Assembly: GCA_029960065.1 (NCBI GenBank) | Contig: JASCOF010000006.1 | Span: forward strand, 248,001 to 312,000 | Reading direction: 5' to 3' | DNA from: Flavobacteriaceae bacterium PS02336 | Lineage (GTDB): Bacteria > Bacteroidota > Bacteroidia > Flavobacteriales > Flavobacteriaceae | Length of the DNA: 64,000 nt | In this document: one piece after another, positions 8,804 to 17,898 of the stretch | Layout: each line of letters begins with the position of its first letter | Numbering within the stretch: the first letter of the stretch is position 1 | Made by a program: the position numbers and the translations under genes | The notes under the pieces: generated by a model | What the model was told of the DNA's origin: nothing | What the model saw: only the letters and a program-made list of their open reading frames with translations | The model's database searches: none

Positions 8804-11320
8804 TTATTTCTTTTTTGCAGCTGCTTTTTTAGCAGGCGCTTTTTTGGTTGCTGTTGTCTTTTTTGCTGCAGTTTTCTTTGCAGGTGCTTTTGCGGCTATC
8901 ATTTCTTGAACTTGAGGCAATGTTAACTGCGTTGCGTCTACATCTTTACTTAATTCAATTTTGATTTTACCTTTTAGGATTACAGAACGTCCCCAACGGG
9001 CTTTTTCTACTACTATCCCTTCCTCTTCCCAATTGTGAAGCACTTTATCAATATTTTTCTGAAGCTTGTCTTCAATAAGCTCCTCTACATCTGCTTGTGA
9101 TAAATTGTCGAAATTATATTTCTTGCTTACATTTACAAAAAGTCCGTTCCATTTAATGAATGGTCCAAAACGTCCCACTCCTTTTTGAACACCTTCTCCT
9201 TTATAAACCGCAATTGGTGCATCTGCAAGTGCTTTTTCGTCAATTAGTTCTTGAGCCCTTTCTTTAGACACATTCAAAGGATCTTCTCCCCTTGGCAGTG
9301 AAATAAAAACGCTTCCGTGACGAACATAAGGACCGTAACGACCGTTATTTACTTCAACTTCTTCTCCTTTATATTCTCCTAAACTTTTAGGAAGTAAAAA
9401 TAAATTTAAAGCTTCTTCAAGCGTAATGTTTCCAATATTTTGATCTGCCATTAAACTGGCGAATTTTTTATCTTCATCATCTGCTTCTCCAATCTGAGCC
9501 ATCGGCCCAAATTTTCCTAAGCGAACAGAAACTTGTCTTCCATCAGCATCTTTTCCTAAAATTCTCTCACCGCTTTCACGTTCAGCATTTGCTTCAACTT
9601 CTTTTACATTAGGATGAAATTGATTGTAGAAATCCTGCATCATTATAGCCCAGTCAATATTTCCTTCGGCAATTTCGTCGAAGTCCTGCTCTACTTTTGC
9701 TGTAAAATTGTAATCTAAAATGTTTCCGAAATTCTTCACTAAGAAATCCGTAACAATTGTTCCGATATCTGTAGGAACTAATTTTCCTTTATCAGAACCT
9801 GTATTTTCTTTTAGCAATTTCTCTCCTACTTTACTATTTTGAAGAGTAAGCTGCGTGTAATTACGTTCTTGACCTTCTAATGTTCCTTTTTCAACATAAT
9901 TTCTGTTGATAATTGTTGAAATTGTAGGTGCATAAGTAGAAGGACGGCCAATTCCAAGTTCCTCCAATTTTTTCACTAAAGAAGCTTCAGTGTATCTTGC
10001 TGGCGGTCTGGAATATCTTTCTGTAGCTGTAATATAATTATTAGCTAGTTTTTCATTTACTTTTAATGCTGGAAGCATTCCTTCTTGCTCTTCTTCATCG
10101 TCATCATGCCCTTCTAAGTACACTTTTAGGAATCCTTCAAAAAGCAAAACTTCACCAGAAGCTGTAAAAATCTCACTGTGATTATCGGCTTCAATTTTTA
10201 CATTTGTTCTTTCCAGCTGTGCATCGCTCATTTGCGAAGCCAATGTTCTTTTCCAGATCAAATCGTACAAACGAGCCTGATCACGATCTATATTTACAGA
10301 GTGACGAGACATATCTGTTGGACGAATAGCTTCGTGCGCTTCCTGTGCTCCTTTGTTTTTGTTGGCAAAAACACGAGGTTTTGAATACTCTTTTCCGTAA
10401 GATTTGATAATTTCAGCTTCAGCTGCATCCATTGCTTCTTTAGAAAGATTCACAGAATCGGTTCTCATATAAGTAATAAGTCCCGCTTCGTAAAGACGTT
10501 GTGCTAACTGCATGGTAATTCCAACTGGCAAGTACAATTTTCTTGCTGCTTCCTGCTGCAATGTAGAAGTTGTAAAAGGTGATGTTGGAGATTTTTTGGT
10601 AGGTTTAGTTTCTAAATCGGCTACCTTATATTTAGAACCGATATTTTGATTTAAGAAATCTTCGGCTTCTTTTTTAGTATTGAAATTTTTAGGCAGTTTT
10701 GCTTTGAAAACTTTTCCAGCTTCGTTTACAAATTCTGCAACAATAGAATAAGTTGCAACTGCATTAAAATTTTGAATTTCACGTTCTCTTTCTACAATTA
10801 AACGTACAGAAACAGATTGTACACGTCCCGCTGACAGTCCGCCTTTGATTTTTCTCCATAAAACCGGAGATAATTCGTAACCTACTAAACGATCCAAAAC
10901 ACGACGTGCCTGTTGTGCGTTTACTAAATTATAATCAATTTCTCTTGGATTGTCAATTGCTTTAAGAATCGCAGATTTGGTAATCTCATGAAAAACAATT
11001 CGTTTCGTTTTTTTAGTATCCAGTTTTAATTCTTCCGCCAAGTGCCATGAAATAGCCTCTCCCTCGCGGTCCTCATCGGATGCTAACCAAACCGTTTCGG
11101 CATTCTTAGATAGTGTTTTAAGTTTACTTACCAAGGCTTTTTTATCGGGAGAAACTTCATATTTAGGTTTAAAACCATTTTCTACATCTACTCCTATTTC
11201 CTTTGATGGTAAGTCTGCTATGTGACCATAACTTGACTCCACCTGAAAATCACTCCCAAGAAATTTCTCGATCGTTTTCGCCTTTGCAGGTGACTCCACT
11301 ATTACTAAATTCTTTGCCAT
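8804..11320 (-). CDS. topA: DNA topoisomerase I (type IA)
   Basis: The enzyme relaxes negative supercoils by single-strand passage. From the start MAKNLVIVESPAKAKTIE, the Toprim acidic motif SDEDREGE is at 81-88 and the catalytic Tyr in LITYMRTDS is at about 284. The C-terminal part has no four-cysteine zinc fingers; instead there are three glycine/aromatic repeats (LGKFGPMAQIG, NGRYGPYVRHG, VGRFGPFIKW), the zinc-free topoisomerase C-terminal repeat type. The last ~30 residues are a Lys/Ala-rich, histone-H1-like tail. The frame extends seven residues further upstream to 11341, but homologues start at MAKN. It reads away from miaB across a 467-base gap. Confidence 0.96.
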   Translation of the reverse strand: MAKNLVIVESPAKAKTIEKFLGSDFQVESSYGHIADLPSKEIGVDVENGFKPKYEVSPDKKALVSKLKTLSKNAETVWLASDEDREGEAISWHLAEELKLDTKKTKRIVFHEITKSAILKAIDNPREIDYNLVNAQQARRVLDRLVGYELSPVLWRKIKGGLSAGRVQSVSVRLIVEREREIQNFNAVATYSIVAEFVNEAGKVFKAKLPKNFNTKKEAEDFLNQNIGSKYKVADLETKPTKKSPTSPFTTSTLQQEAARKLYLPVGITMQLAQRLYEAGLITYMRTDSVNLSKEAMDAAEAEIIKSYGKEYSKPRVFANKNKGAQEAHEAIRPTDMSRHSVNIDRDQARLYDLIWKRTLASQMSDAQLERTNVKIEADNHSEIFTASGEVLLFEGFLKVYLEGHDDDEEEQEGMLPALKVNEKLANNYITATERYSRPPARYTEASLVKKLEELGIGRPSTYAPTISTIINRNYVEKGTLEGQERNYTQLTLQNSKVGEKLLKENTGSDKGKLVPTDIGTIVTDFLVKNFGNILDYNFTAKVEQDFDEIAEGNIDWAIMMQDFYNQFHPNVKEVEANAERESGERILGKDADGRQVSVRLGKFGPMAQIGEADDEDKKFASLMADQNIGNITLEEALNLFLLPKSLGEYKGEEVEVNNGRYGPYVRHGSVFISLPRGEDPLNVSKERAQELIDEKALADAPIAVYKGEGVQKGVGRFGPFIKWNGLFVNVSKKYNFDNLSQADVEELIEDKLQKNIDKVLHNWEEEGIVVEKARWGRSVILKGKIKIELSKDVDATQLTLPQVQEMIAAKAPAKKTAAKKTTATKKAPAKKAAAKKK

Positions 11321-11505
11321 TGCTCTATTTTTCTGCAACAAAAGTATCTATTTTTTTTAAATATTAACCTTACGAATGCATTTTTGAGGTATTTTGATAT
11401 TATGAAACTTAAAATTGCAGATTTATCTGTAATAATCTCTATTATATATATAGGTATAACTTTTAATCGTTTATGACCTAGAAATGTTCTTTTTAAAACC
11501 GACTA

Positions 11506-11653
11506 TCCTAGCCCAGATTGCAGCGAAAAGCCCGGAGTAAAAAAAATAAAAGTTTCTTGTTTTAAAAAAGCGACCAGCGGAAGCTCTTTTTAAAACATTA
11601 GAAACTTTATTTTTTTTTATGAGGACTTGAAGCGAAAAGCTGGAAATTGCTTC
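11506..11653. ncRNA. Structured intergenic element, possible Flavo-1-type RNA, copy 1
   Basis: In the topA-miaB gap a block begins CTAGCCCAGATTGCAGCGAAA and ends AAGCGAAAAGCTGGAAATTG. Between them lies a long imperfect hairpin whose arms AAATAAAAGTTTCT and AGAAACTTTATTT are at about 11544-11557 and 11600-11612. The same bracketing sequences occur around another hairpin at 38229-38314. From memory this resembles the repeated Flavo-1 RNA motif of Flavobacterium; I could not check this. The rest of the gap holds only the miaB promoter. Confidence 0.5.
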
Positions 11654-11738
11654 TGAATATTGTAAAAAAGCAAAAGTTACGTGTAAAATGTTTTTAATCA
11701 GTATTTCTCAAAACATTGTTAATTCTTTTCCTGACATC

Positions 11739-11770
11739 TTGTCACATTCATCACAATTACGCTATCTTTG
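11739..11770 (+). promoter_or_regulatory. miaB promoter, Bacteroidota type
   Basis: A -7 element TATCTTTG (11763-11770) lies 17 bases before the miaB ATG, with TTG at 11739-11741, 21 bases upstream, as a -33 box. Confidence 0.65.
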
Positions 11771-11787
11771 CACTTTGAATTTTTATA

Positions 11788-13233
11788 ATGGAAAAGATTA
11801 TTGAAGAAAGCAAACAGGGCGAAAGTCTTGTTTTGGAAAATAAACCTGATAATACTAAAAAACTTTTTATAGAAAGTTACGGCTGTGCGATGAATTTTTC
11901 GGACAGTGAAGTCGTAGCTTCCATTTTGTCTGACGGCGGTTACAACACTACTTCGGTTTTAGAAGAAGCTGATTTGGTTTTGGTAAATACTTGCTCAATT
12001 AGAGATAAAGCCGAACAAACTATTCGTAAACGTTTAGAGAAATATAATGCTGTAAAACGTACCAATCCAAAAATGAAAGTGGGCGTTTTGGGTTGTATGG
12101 CAGAACGTTTGAAAAGTCAGTTTTTGGAAGAAGAAAAAATAGTTGATCTTGTTGTTGGTCCAGACGCCTACAAAGATCTTCCTAATTTATTGGCTGAAGT
12201 TGAAGAAGGACGCGACGCTATTAATGTAATTTTATCTAAAGAAGAAACTTACGGAGATATTTCGCCTGTTCGTTTAATGAGTAACGGAATCACAGCTTTG
12301 GTTTCTATAACTCGCGGATGTGATAATATGTGTACGTTTTGCGTTGTACCTTTTACACGCGGACGTGAACGCAGTCGTGAACCTCAAAGTATTATGAATG
12401 AGATTAAAGATCTTTGGGAAAAAGGCTTTAAAGAAATTACACTTTTAGGTCAAAACGTTGACAGTTACCTTTGGTATGGAGGCGGTTTGAAAAAAGATTT
12501 TGTAAACGCTTCTGAAATGCAAAAGGCAACTGCTGTCGATTTTGACCAATTATTAGAAATGGTTGCTGTTGGTTTCCCTAAAATGCGTATTCGTTTTTCA
12601 ACTTCAAATCCGCAGGACATGCACGAAAGTATTTTGCATGTTATCGCAAAATATCCAAATATCTGTAAACATATCCACTTGCCGGTACAGTCTGGAAGTA
12701 ACCGAATTTTAAAAGAAATGAATCGTCTGCATTCTCGCGAAGAATATATGGCTTTGATTGATAAAATTAGAGCGATTGTTCCAGATGCTTCGATTTCGCA
12801 AGATATGATTGCCGGTTTCCCAACGGAAACGGAACAAGATCACCAAGATACGATGAGTTTGATGGAATACGTGAAATATAATTTCGGTTATATGTATTCG
12901 TATTCTGAACGCCCTGGAACTTTGGCTGGAAGAAAAATGAAAGATGATGTTGAAGAAGAAACCAAAGCTAGAAGATTACAAGAAATTGTTGATTTACAGC
13001 AAAAACACGCTTGGTTTAGAAGTGAAGAATTTGTTGGCAAAACGGTTGAAGTTTTAGTTGAGAAAGTTTCTAAGAAATCAAAAGAAGAGTTTTCTGGAAG
13101 AAACTCTCAAAGTATTACAGTGGTTTTCCCGAAAGAAAATTACAAAATTGGCGATTTCGTAAACGTAAAAATTACAAGCTGTACTTCTGGAACTTTGAAA
13201 GGTGAAGCTGTTGGTTTGAGCGAAATGAATTAA
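11788..13233 (+). CDS. miaB: MiaB, tRNA-2-methylthio-N6-dimethylallyladenosine synthase
   Basis: This radical-SAM methylthiotransferase converts i6A37 to ms2i6A37 in tRNAs reading UNN codons. The N-terminal UPF0004 domain carries the auxiliary cluster cysteines Cys33 (SYGCAMN), Cys69 (NTCSIR) and Cys103 (GCMAER). The radical SAM CxxxCxxC is at 178-185 (RGCDNMCTFC), and a C-terminal TRAM domain ends the 481-residue protein. It is first in a plus-strand run with the YcxB-like gene 15 bases behind it, and a clear promoter precedes it. The sequence LPVQSGSNRILKEMNR is also typical of MiaB. Confidence 0.96.
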   Translation: MEKIIEESKQGESLVLENKPDNTKKLFIESYGCAMNFSDSEVVASILSDGGYNTTSVLEEADLVLVNTCSIRDKAEQTIRKRLEKYNAVKRTNPKMKVGVLGCMAERLKSQFLEEEKIVDLVVGPDAYKDLPNLLAEVEEGRDAINVILSKEETYGDISPVRLMSNGITALVSITRGCDNMCTFCVVPFTRGRERSREPQSIMNEIKDLWEKGFKEITLLGQNVDSYLWYGGGLKKDFVNASEMQKATAVDFDQLLEMVAVGFPKMRIRFSTSNPQDMHESILHVIAKYPNICKHIHLPVQSGSNRILKEMNRLHSREEYMALIDKIRAIVPDASISQDMIAGFPTETEQDHQDTMSLMEYVKYNFGYMYSYSERPGTLAGRKMKDDVEEETKARRLQEIVDLQQKHAWFRSEEFVGKTVEVLVEKVSKKSKEEFSGRNSQSITVVFPKENYKIGDFVNVKITSCTSGTLKGEAVGLSEMN

Positions 13234-13248
13234 AAAAAATAAGTGTTT

Positions 13249-13764
13249 ATGAATAATGAAATAGTTATAAAACCCAACTATACATTAAAAGAATATTTGA
13301 ATTTTACGTATAAAAATTTATTTTCTAAATGGGGCATAAAACTTGTTTTTGTAATTGCTTTATTTATGTTGGTATTTGATTTAGTATATTTATTTCAAAC
13401 CAGTAATCTTGTAAGTTTTTCTAATGGAATTCCAATTTTCAACATAATACTTCCAATTTTAGTATTTATAATTTTTCCAAGTTCTATCTATTTAATGCTA
13501 AAAAAAGCAGTTCAAAAACAAAAAGAAGAAGAAATTCATTTTATTTTTAATTCAAATTATTTTAGAATAAAAAAAGAGCTTTCTGATGTAAAAAAACCTT
13601 GGACTTCTTATAAATCTATTGTTGAAACAGAAAATTATTTCTTGGTTAAGCAAAACAATCATCAAACTGATTTTTTTCCAAAACGTTTTTTTTCTGAACA
13701 ACAACTTGTTGATTTTAAAGAATTAATTCAGAAATTAGACTTAGAAAAGAAATTACAACGCTAA
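13249..13764 (+). CDS. YcxB-like membrane protein
   Basis: The roughly 171-residue protein has two hydrophobic segments (about 28-48 and 62-82) and a soluble C-terminal part that resembles the YcxB-like domain: IHFIFNSNYFRIKKEL, a conserved Trp (KKPWTSYKSIVE) and FFPKRFFSEQQLVDFKELI. The open frame begins two codons earlier with GTG (13243), but the ATG at 13249 gives a normal start. It lies between miaB and the sigma-54 regulator on the same strand. Function is unknown. Confidence 0.6.
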   Translation: MNNEIVIKPNYTLKEYLNFTYKNLFSKWGIKLVFVIALFMLVFDLVYLFQTSNLVSFSNGIPIFNIILPILVFIIFPSSIYLMLKKAVQKQKEEEIHFIFNSNYFRIKKELSDVKKPWTSYKSIVETENYFLVKQNNHQTDFFPKRFFSEQQLVDFKELIQKLDLEKKLQR

Positions 13765-13854
13765 AAATCAAATATCAGCCAAAAGTTTAAAAGTTAAAGG
13801 ATAAAGTACAAAACTTGAAACCTGAAACAAACAAAAAACTTGAAACAAAACTAT

Positions 13855-15114
13855 ATGGAAACAGTTCAAGCAATAAAACAGCGATTTGAGATTATTGGTA
13901 ATGATCCGAAATTAAATCGTGCTATCGAAAAAGCCATTCAGGTTGCTCCAACTGATATTTCGGTTATGGTAACTGGGGAAAGTGGCGTTGGTAAAGAAAA
14001 CATTCCTAGAATTATACATTCGCTTTCGCACAGAAAGCATGGTAAATATATTGCAGTAAACTGTGGAGCTATTCCGGAAGGAACAATTGATAGTGAACTT
14101 TTCGGTCACGAAAAAGGAGCTTTTACTGGCGCAACAAGCACTCGTGAAGGTTATTTTGAAGTGGCTGACGGCGGAACAATTTTCCTTGACGAAGTTGGAG
14201 AACTTCCATTGACCACTCAAGTAAGATTACTTCGTGTTCTGGAAAATGGTGAATTTATTAAAGTAGGTTCTTCTCAGGTTCAGAAAACAAATGTTCGTAT
14301 CGTTGCTGCAACAAACGTGAATTTATTTAACGCAATCGAAAAAGGTAAATTCCGTGAAGATTTGTACTATCGTTTAAGTACAGTCGAAATTACCTTACCT
14401 CCTTTAAGAGAAAGAAACGACGACATTCATTTGTTATTCAGAAAATTTGTTGCCGATTTTGCTCACAAATACAAAATGCCTCCTTTAAGACTGGACGATG
14501 ATGCTGTACAGCTTTTACAGAAATTTAGATGGAGCGGTAACATTCGTCAGCTTCGAAATGTAGCAGAACAGATTTCTGTATTAGAAACCAATCGTGATAT
14601 CACTCTGGCAACTTTAAAATCGTATCTGCCTGCGGAAGGAAGCAACTTACCCTCTGTAATCAGTGACAGCAAAAAAGAAAGCGATTTTAGCACAGAAAGA
14701 GACATATTATATAAGGTACTTTTTGATATGAAAAGCGACCTGAATGATTTGAAGAAACTGACTTTAGAACTGATGAAAAACGGAACTTCTAAAGTACAAG
14801 ATATAAATCCGAATTTAATTCAGAAAATATACGGAAATCAGGAAAACGACAGTGAGATTGATTTTGAGGAAGAACCAAGAACTGCTGTTATGACAACGCC
14901 AGCGGTTCGTGAAGACAATTATCAGATACAAGACGATAATTATTTGTTTGCCGAAACTATCGAGGAAGAAGAAATTTTACGTCTGGAGCAAAAAGAAATC
15001 GAAATGATCAAAAAATCATTAGAAAAAAACAAAGGAAAACGTAAAGCAGCAGCTGACGAATTAGGTATTTCTGAAAGAACTTTATATCGCAAAATCAAAC
15101 AATTCGATTTATAA
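13855..15114 (+). CDS. Sigma-54 activator (AAA+ with Fis-type HTH) lacking a sensor domain
   Basis: The protein starts almost directly with the AAA+ domain: Walker A GESGVGKE (about 41-48), the sigma-54 contact loop GAFTGA (about 88-93), Walker B GGTIFLDEVGEL (about 106-117), and a C-terminal Fis-like helix-turn-helix (KRKAAADELGISERTLYRKI). No receiver, GAF or PAS domain precedes it, so activity is probably set by expression, partner proteins or the acidic linker (about 285-375). The frame could start five codons earlier at a TTG; the ATG at 13855 (METVQAIKQ) is preferred. It lies upstream of lptE and secG. Its targets are unknown. Confidence 0.9.
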   Translation: METVQAIKQRFEIIGNDPKLNRAIEKAIQVAPTDISVMVTGESGVGKENIPRIIHSLSHRKHGKYIAVNCGAIPEGTIDSELFGHEKGAFTGATSTREGYFEVADGGTIFLDEVGELPLTTQVRLLRVLENGEFIKVGSSQVQKTNVRIVAATNVNLFNAIEKGKFREDLYYRLSTVEITLPPLRERNDDIHLLFRKFVADFAHKYKMPPLRLDDDAVQLLQKFRWSGNIRQLRNVAEQISVLETNRDITLATLKSYLPAEGSNLPSVISDSKKESDFSTERDILYKVLFDMKSDLNDLKKLTLELMKNGTSKVQDINPNLIQKIYGNQENDSEIDFEEEPRTAVMTTPAVREDNYQIQDDNYLFAETIEEEEILRLEQKEIEMIKKSLEKNKGKRKAAADELGISERTLYRKIKQFDL

Positions 15115-15136
15115 AATAATTAAATTACAATATTTA

Positions 15137-15180
15137 AAATTCCAAACTCCAATTACTATATTTGAACACATTTGGAATTT
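15137..15180. repeat. Inverted repeat AAATTCCAAA / TTTGGAATTT
   Basis: Perfect 10-base arms (15137-15146 and 15171-15180) between the sigma-54 regulator and lptE, without a clear T-run on the plus strand. Similar arms form terminators at 60674-60706 and 61524-61565. Confidence 0.5.
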
Positions 15181-15216
15181 GAAACTTAAAAGATTGGATT
15201 TTTTCCAATATACATT

Positions 15217-15720
15217 ATGAAAAAAATATATTCTCTTTTTGCATTATTAAGCCTTTTCATGCTGAGTGGCTGTTCTGTTTACAATTTTACAGGAACAGGA
15301 AAAATCGATGCCAAAACCTTTCAGGTTAACTTTTTTCAAAACAATGCCGATTTAGTAGAACCAGGTATCGACAGAACTTTTACACTGGCGCTGCAGGATT
15401 TAATAATGAATCAGACTAATCTAAACTTAGTCAGTGTAAATGGCGATTTAACATACGAAGGAGAAATTGTAGATTACAGAATTACTCCAATGACAGCCAC
15501 GGCAGATCAGCAGGCTGCACAAAACCGTTTGTCAATTCGTGTGAATGTTAGATTTACCAATAAGAAAAAAGAAACAGATGATTTCGAAAAACCTTTTGAG
15601 TTCTACTATGATTTCCCAGGACAACAACTTCCGTCGGGAGCAGTATTAAATGATGCTCTTAAAACAATTTTCGAAAGAATCACCCAGGATATCTTTAATG
15701 AATCCTTGGCAAAATGGTAG
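15217..15720 (+). CDS. lptE: LptE-like LPS-assembly lipoprotein
   Basis: The 167-residue protein has a lipoprotein signal (FMLSGC, acylated Cys19) and the compact LptE fold: CSVYNFTGTG, then alternating beta and helical segments with NRLSIRVNVRFTNKK and a C-terminal amphipathic helix. LptE plugs the LptD barrel and helps insert LPS into the outer membrane. It follows the sigma-54 regulator and precedes an acidic protein and secG, an order I recall as conserved in Flavobacteria. Sequence conservation in LptE is low, so the call rests mainly on pattern and context. Confidence 0.75.
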   Translation: MKKIYSLFALLSLFMLSGCSVYNFTGTGKIDAKTFQVNFFQNNADLVEPGIDRTFTLALQDLIMNQTNLNLVSVNGDLTYEGEIVDYRITPMTATADQQAAQNRLSIRVNVRFTNKKKETDDFEKPFEFYYDFPGQQLPSGAVLNDALKTIFERITQDIFNESLAKW

Positions 15721-15733
15721 TTTTGAGTTTAAC

Positions 15734-15810
15734 TGTTAAATCGTTTATTCGTTAAATCGACTAAATGACAAACATAAAATCATACCATTAAACAAATAAA
15801 CGATTAAACA
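15734..15810. repeat. 24-base inverted repeat in the lptE-downstream gap
   Basis: The word TGTTAAATCGTTTATTCG... at 15734-15757 returns as its near-perfect reverse complement (about 22 of 24) at 15787-15810, ending eight bases before the next ATG. No T-run typical of a terminator follows the right arm on the plus strand. Confidence 0.7.
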
Positions 15811-15817
15811 AAAAAAA

Positions 15818-17533
15818 ATGAACGTTACCGATTATACCTACTTAATGAATAAACCGGATGCTATTACAGAAAAGCAGGCGGATGCATTAGGAAGTGTTTT
15901 GAATGAATTTCCGTATTTTCAAAGTGCACGCGCATTACGATTAAAAGGACTTTACAATCAAAACAGTTTTAAGTATAATTACGCTTTAAAAGTTACAGCG
16001 GCTCATACTTCTGATCGTTCTGTTTTATTTGATTTTATTACTTCTGAAGCTTTTACATCTGTTCAAAATGATTTCTACGAACAAAAACTTAGAGATCTAC
16101 TGGAAATTACAGTTTTTGACAGCGAAATTATTTCACCAGAGCAAATTCGAAAAGCTCTTGAAAAGCCAAATACTGAAGAACAGACTGTTTCTGAAACAAT
16201 TAAAGAAACTTTAATTCCGCCAGCAGAAACCTCTGCGGCTGTAGAACCTGTAAAAGAGGAAGAATTGATAAAAGCAGAAGAACCAACAAAGATTGAAGAA
16301 CCTGCAACAATTCAAGAAACTGTAACGACCAAAGAAACTGAAAATATTCACGAGATAGATCCTTCGATTTTTCTGGCTATCAAAGAAGCACAGACAGTAA
16401 CTTTTGATAAACCAGTAACAGAAGAGAAGCCTAAAACGATTCCTGAAATAGATCCGTCTATTTTTATGGCTATCAAAGAAGCACATTCTGTAATTTATGA
16501 AAAACCTCTTATCGTTATCGAAGAGGAAAAGAAAAACGATCCGATTATCAGTTCTGAAACAACAGAAACTGTAAAAGAAAATGAAACTGTTTCGCTTACA
16601 GAACCTGAAAAGACAGAAGAACCTAAAATTGACCGTATTGAAAATTCCATTTTAAGCTCGATTAAAGAATCAGAAACTCCTTCTTTACCAGAACCTGTTA
16701 AAGAAGAACCAAAATTTGATCGTATTGAAAATTCCATTTTAAGTTCCATTAAAGAAGCTGAGGCAGTAATTTCTCAAGAACCTAAAATTGAACCTGTTAT
16801 TGAAGAGCCTATTTCGACAGACGAAGAAGAGGAAGAAGAAGGCGTTATCGAAGAAATGATAATTCCTGAACCTAAACTTAATTCGCTCGAAAAATCAATT
16901 CTTTCTTCGATTAGAGAAGCGGAAACAGTAATTCCTAAAGTGGAGAAGAAAGAAGAAATTCAAGAAGAAGTCAAAGAAGAAGCTGTAGAAGAAGTTCAGG
17001 AAGAGATTATCGAAGAAACTGCAGCAGAATTCGAAGAAGAAACAAATGAATCTGTAAAAACGGCAGCAGAACATTTGGAGATTGGCAAACCTTTAGATTT
17101 TTCACTAAGAGAAAAACACTCTTTCCAGGAATGGCTTCAATTATCTAGAACAGAACCAATTGACCGTTCAAACGAAGTTTCTCCAGAAGAAAAAGCAGAA
17201 AGAGAAGCTGCCGAAAGAGCACAACAAGAAGAAGAGAGACAAAAAAAGGCTAGTCTAATTGACAAATTTATCGAAAGCAACCCTAAAATTTCTCCAATCA
17301 AACCTGGAAATACAGCTCCGGTTGTTCAAATTGAAAGTGCTCCAGAGGACAATTCATACCTAATGACGGAGACTTTGGCCAGAGTATATCTGGAACAAAA
17401 GAAATATACAAAAGCAATTCAAGCTTATGAAATATTAATTTTGAAATATCCAGAAAAAATTACTTTCTTTGCAGACCGCATATCGGATATAAAGATTTTA
17501 CAACAAAATAACAATAACAATAACAATAATTAA
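15818..17533 (+). CDS. Acidic repeat-bearing protein with a C-terminal TPR-like motif
   Basis: I do not recognise a named family. The 571-residue protein has three parts: an N-terminal domain (about 1-110, start MNVTDYTYLMNKPDAIT); a long Glu/Lys/Pro-rich middle region; and a C-terminal part with one TPR-like helix pair (TLARVYLEQKKYTKAIQAYEIL). The middle contains five copies of a 15-residue motif, such as IDPSIFLAIKEAQTV, IENSILSSIKEAEAV and LEKSILSSIREAETV, at about residues 179, 210, 273, 303 and 355. There is no signal peptide, so it is probably cytoplasmic. It ends in eight asparagines coded by an AATAAC repeat, and secG starts three bases after its stop. A scaffold-like role is possible but not shown. 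Confidence 0.75.
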   Translation: MNVTDYTYLMNKPDAITEKQADALGSVLNEFPYFQSARALRLKGLYNQNSFKYNYALKVTAAHTSDRSVLFDFITSEAFTSVQNDFYEQKLRDLLEITVFDSEIISPEQIRKALEKPNTEEQTVSETIKETLIPPAETSAAVEPVKEEELIKAEEPTKIEEPATIQETVTTKETENIHEIDPSIFLAIKEAQTVTFDKPVTEEKPKTIPEIDPSIFMAIKEAHSVIYEKPLIVIEEEKKNDPIISSETTETVKENETVSLTEPEKTEEPKIDRIENSILSSIKESETPSLPEPVKEEPKFDRIENSILSSIKEAEAVISQEPKIEPVIEEPISTDEEEEEEGVIEEMIIPEPKLNSLEKSILSSIREAETVIPKVEKKEEIQEEVKEEAVEEVQEEIIEETAAEFEEETNESVKTAAEHLEIGKPLDFSLREKHSFQEWLQLSRTEPIDRSNEVSPEEKAEREAAERAQQEEERQKKASLIDKFIESNPKISPIKPGNTAPVVQIESAPEDNSYLMTETLARVYLEQKKYTKAIQAYEILILKYPEKITFFADRISDIKILQQNNNNNNNN

Positions 17534-17536
17534 GTA

Positions 17537-17875
17537 ATGAGCACATTTTCAATTTTTTTAGTTTTAATCACAATAGTTTGTTTTCTATTGATCGTAGTTA
17601 TCATGGTACAAAACCCTAAAGGAGGCGGATTGTCTTCTACTATCAGCGGAACGCAGATGTTAGGTGGAGTACAAAAAACAACTGACTTTTTAGATAAAAG
17701 TACTTGGACTTTAGCTACTGTTTTAATTGTGCTAATTTTACTTTCAAGTTTAAGTTTCTCTGGTGCTTTAAGCGATACAGATTCTAAACTTATTGAAAAA
17801 ACAGAAGCTCCTGCAAACGTACCAGCTCCTGCTCAAGGAAACACTCCTGCTCCAGCAGCACCAGCAACTAAATAA
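17537..17875 (+). CDS. secG: SecG, preprotein translocase subunit
   Basis: The 112-residue protein has two transmembrane helices (about 3-22 and 54-74) joined by the conserved cytoplasmic loop VQNPKGGGLSS plus a glycine-rich stretch, the hallmark of SecG. The tail is Ala/Pro-rich, as is common in Bacteroidota. SecG assists SecYE in moving proteins across the inner membrane. It is the last gene before a strong terminator. Confidence 0.92.
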   Translation: MSTFSIFLVLITIVCFLLIVVIMVQNPKGGGLSSTISGTQMLGGVQKTTDFLDKSTWTLATVLIVLILLSSLSFSGALSDTDSKLIEKTEAPANVPAPAQGNTPAPAAPATK

Positions 17876-17898
17876 TTTTAGTTCAATATAAAAATCTA

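Noticed and set aside
16211..16749. Antisense frames over the acidic repeat protein
   Set aside because: Cys/Phe-rich complement of a Glu/Lys-rich coding region; no start or family evidence.
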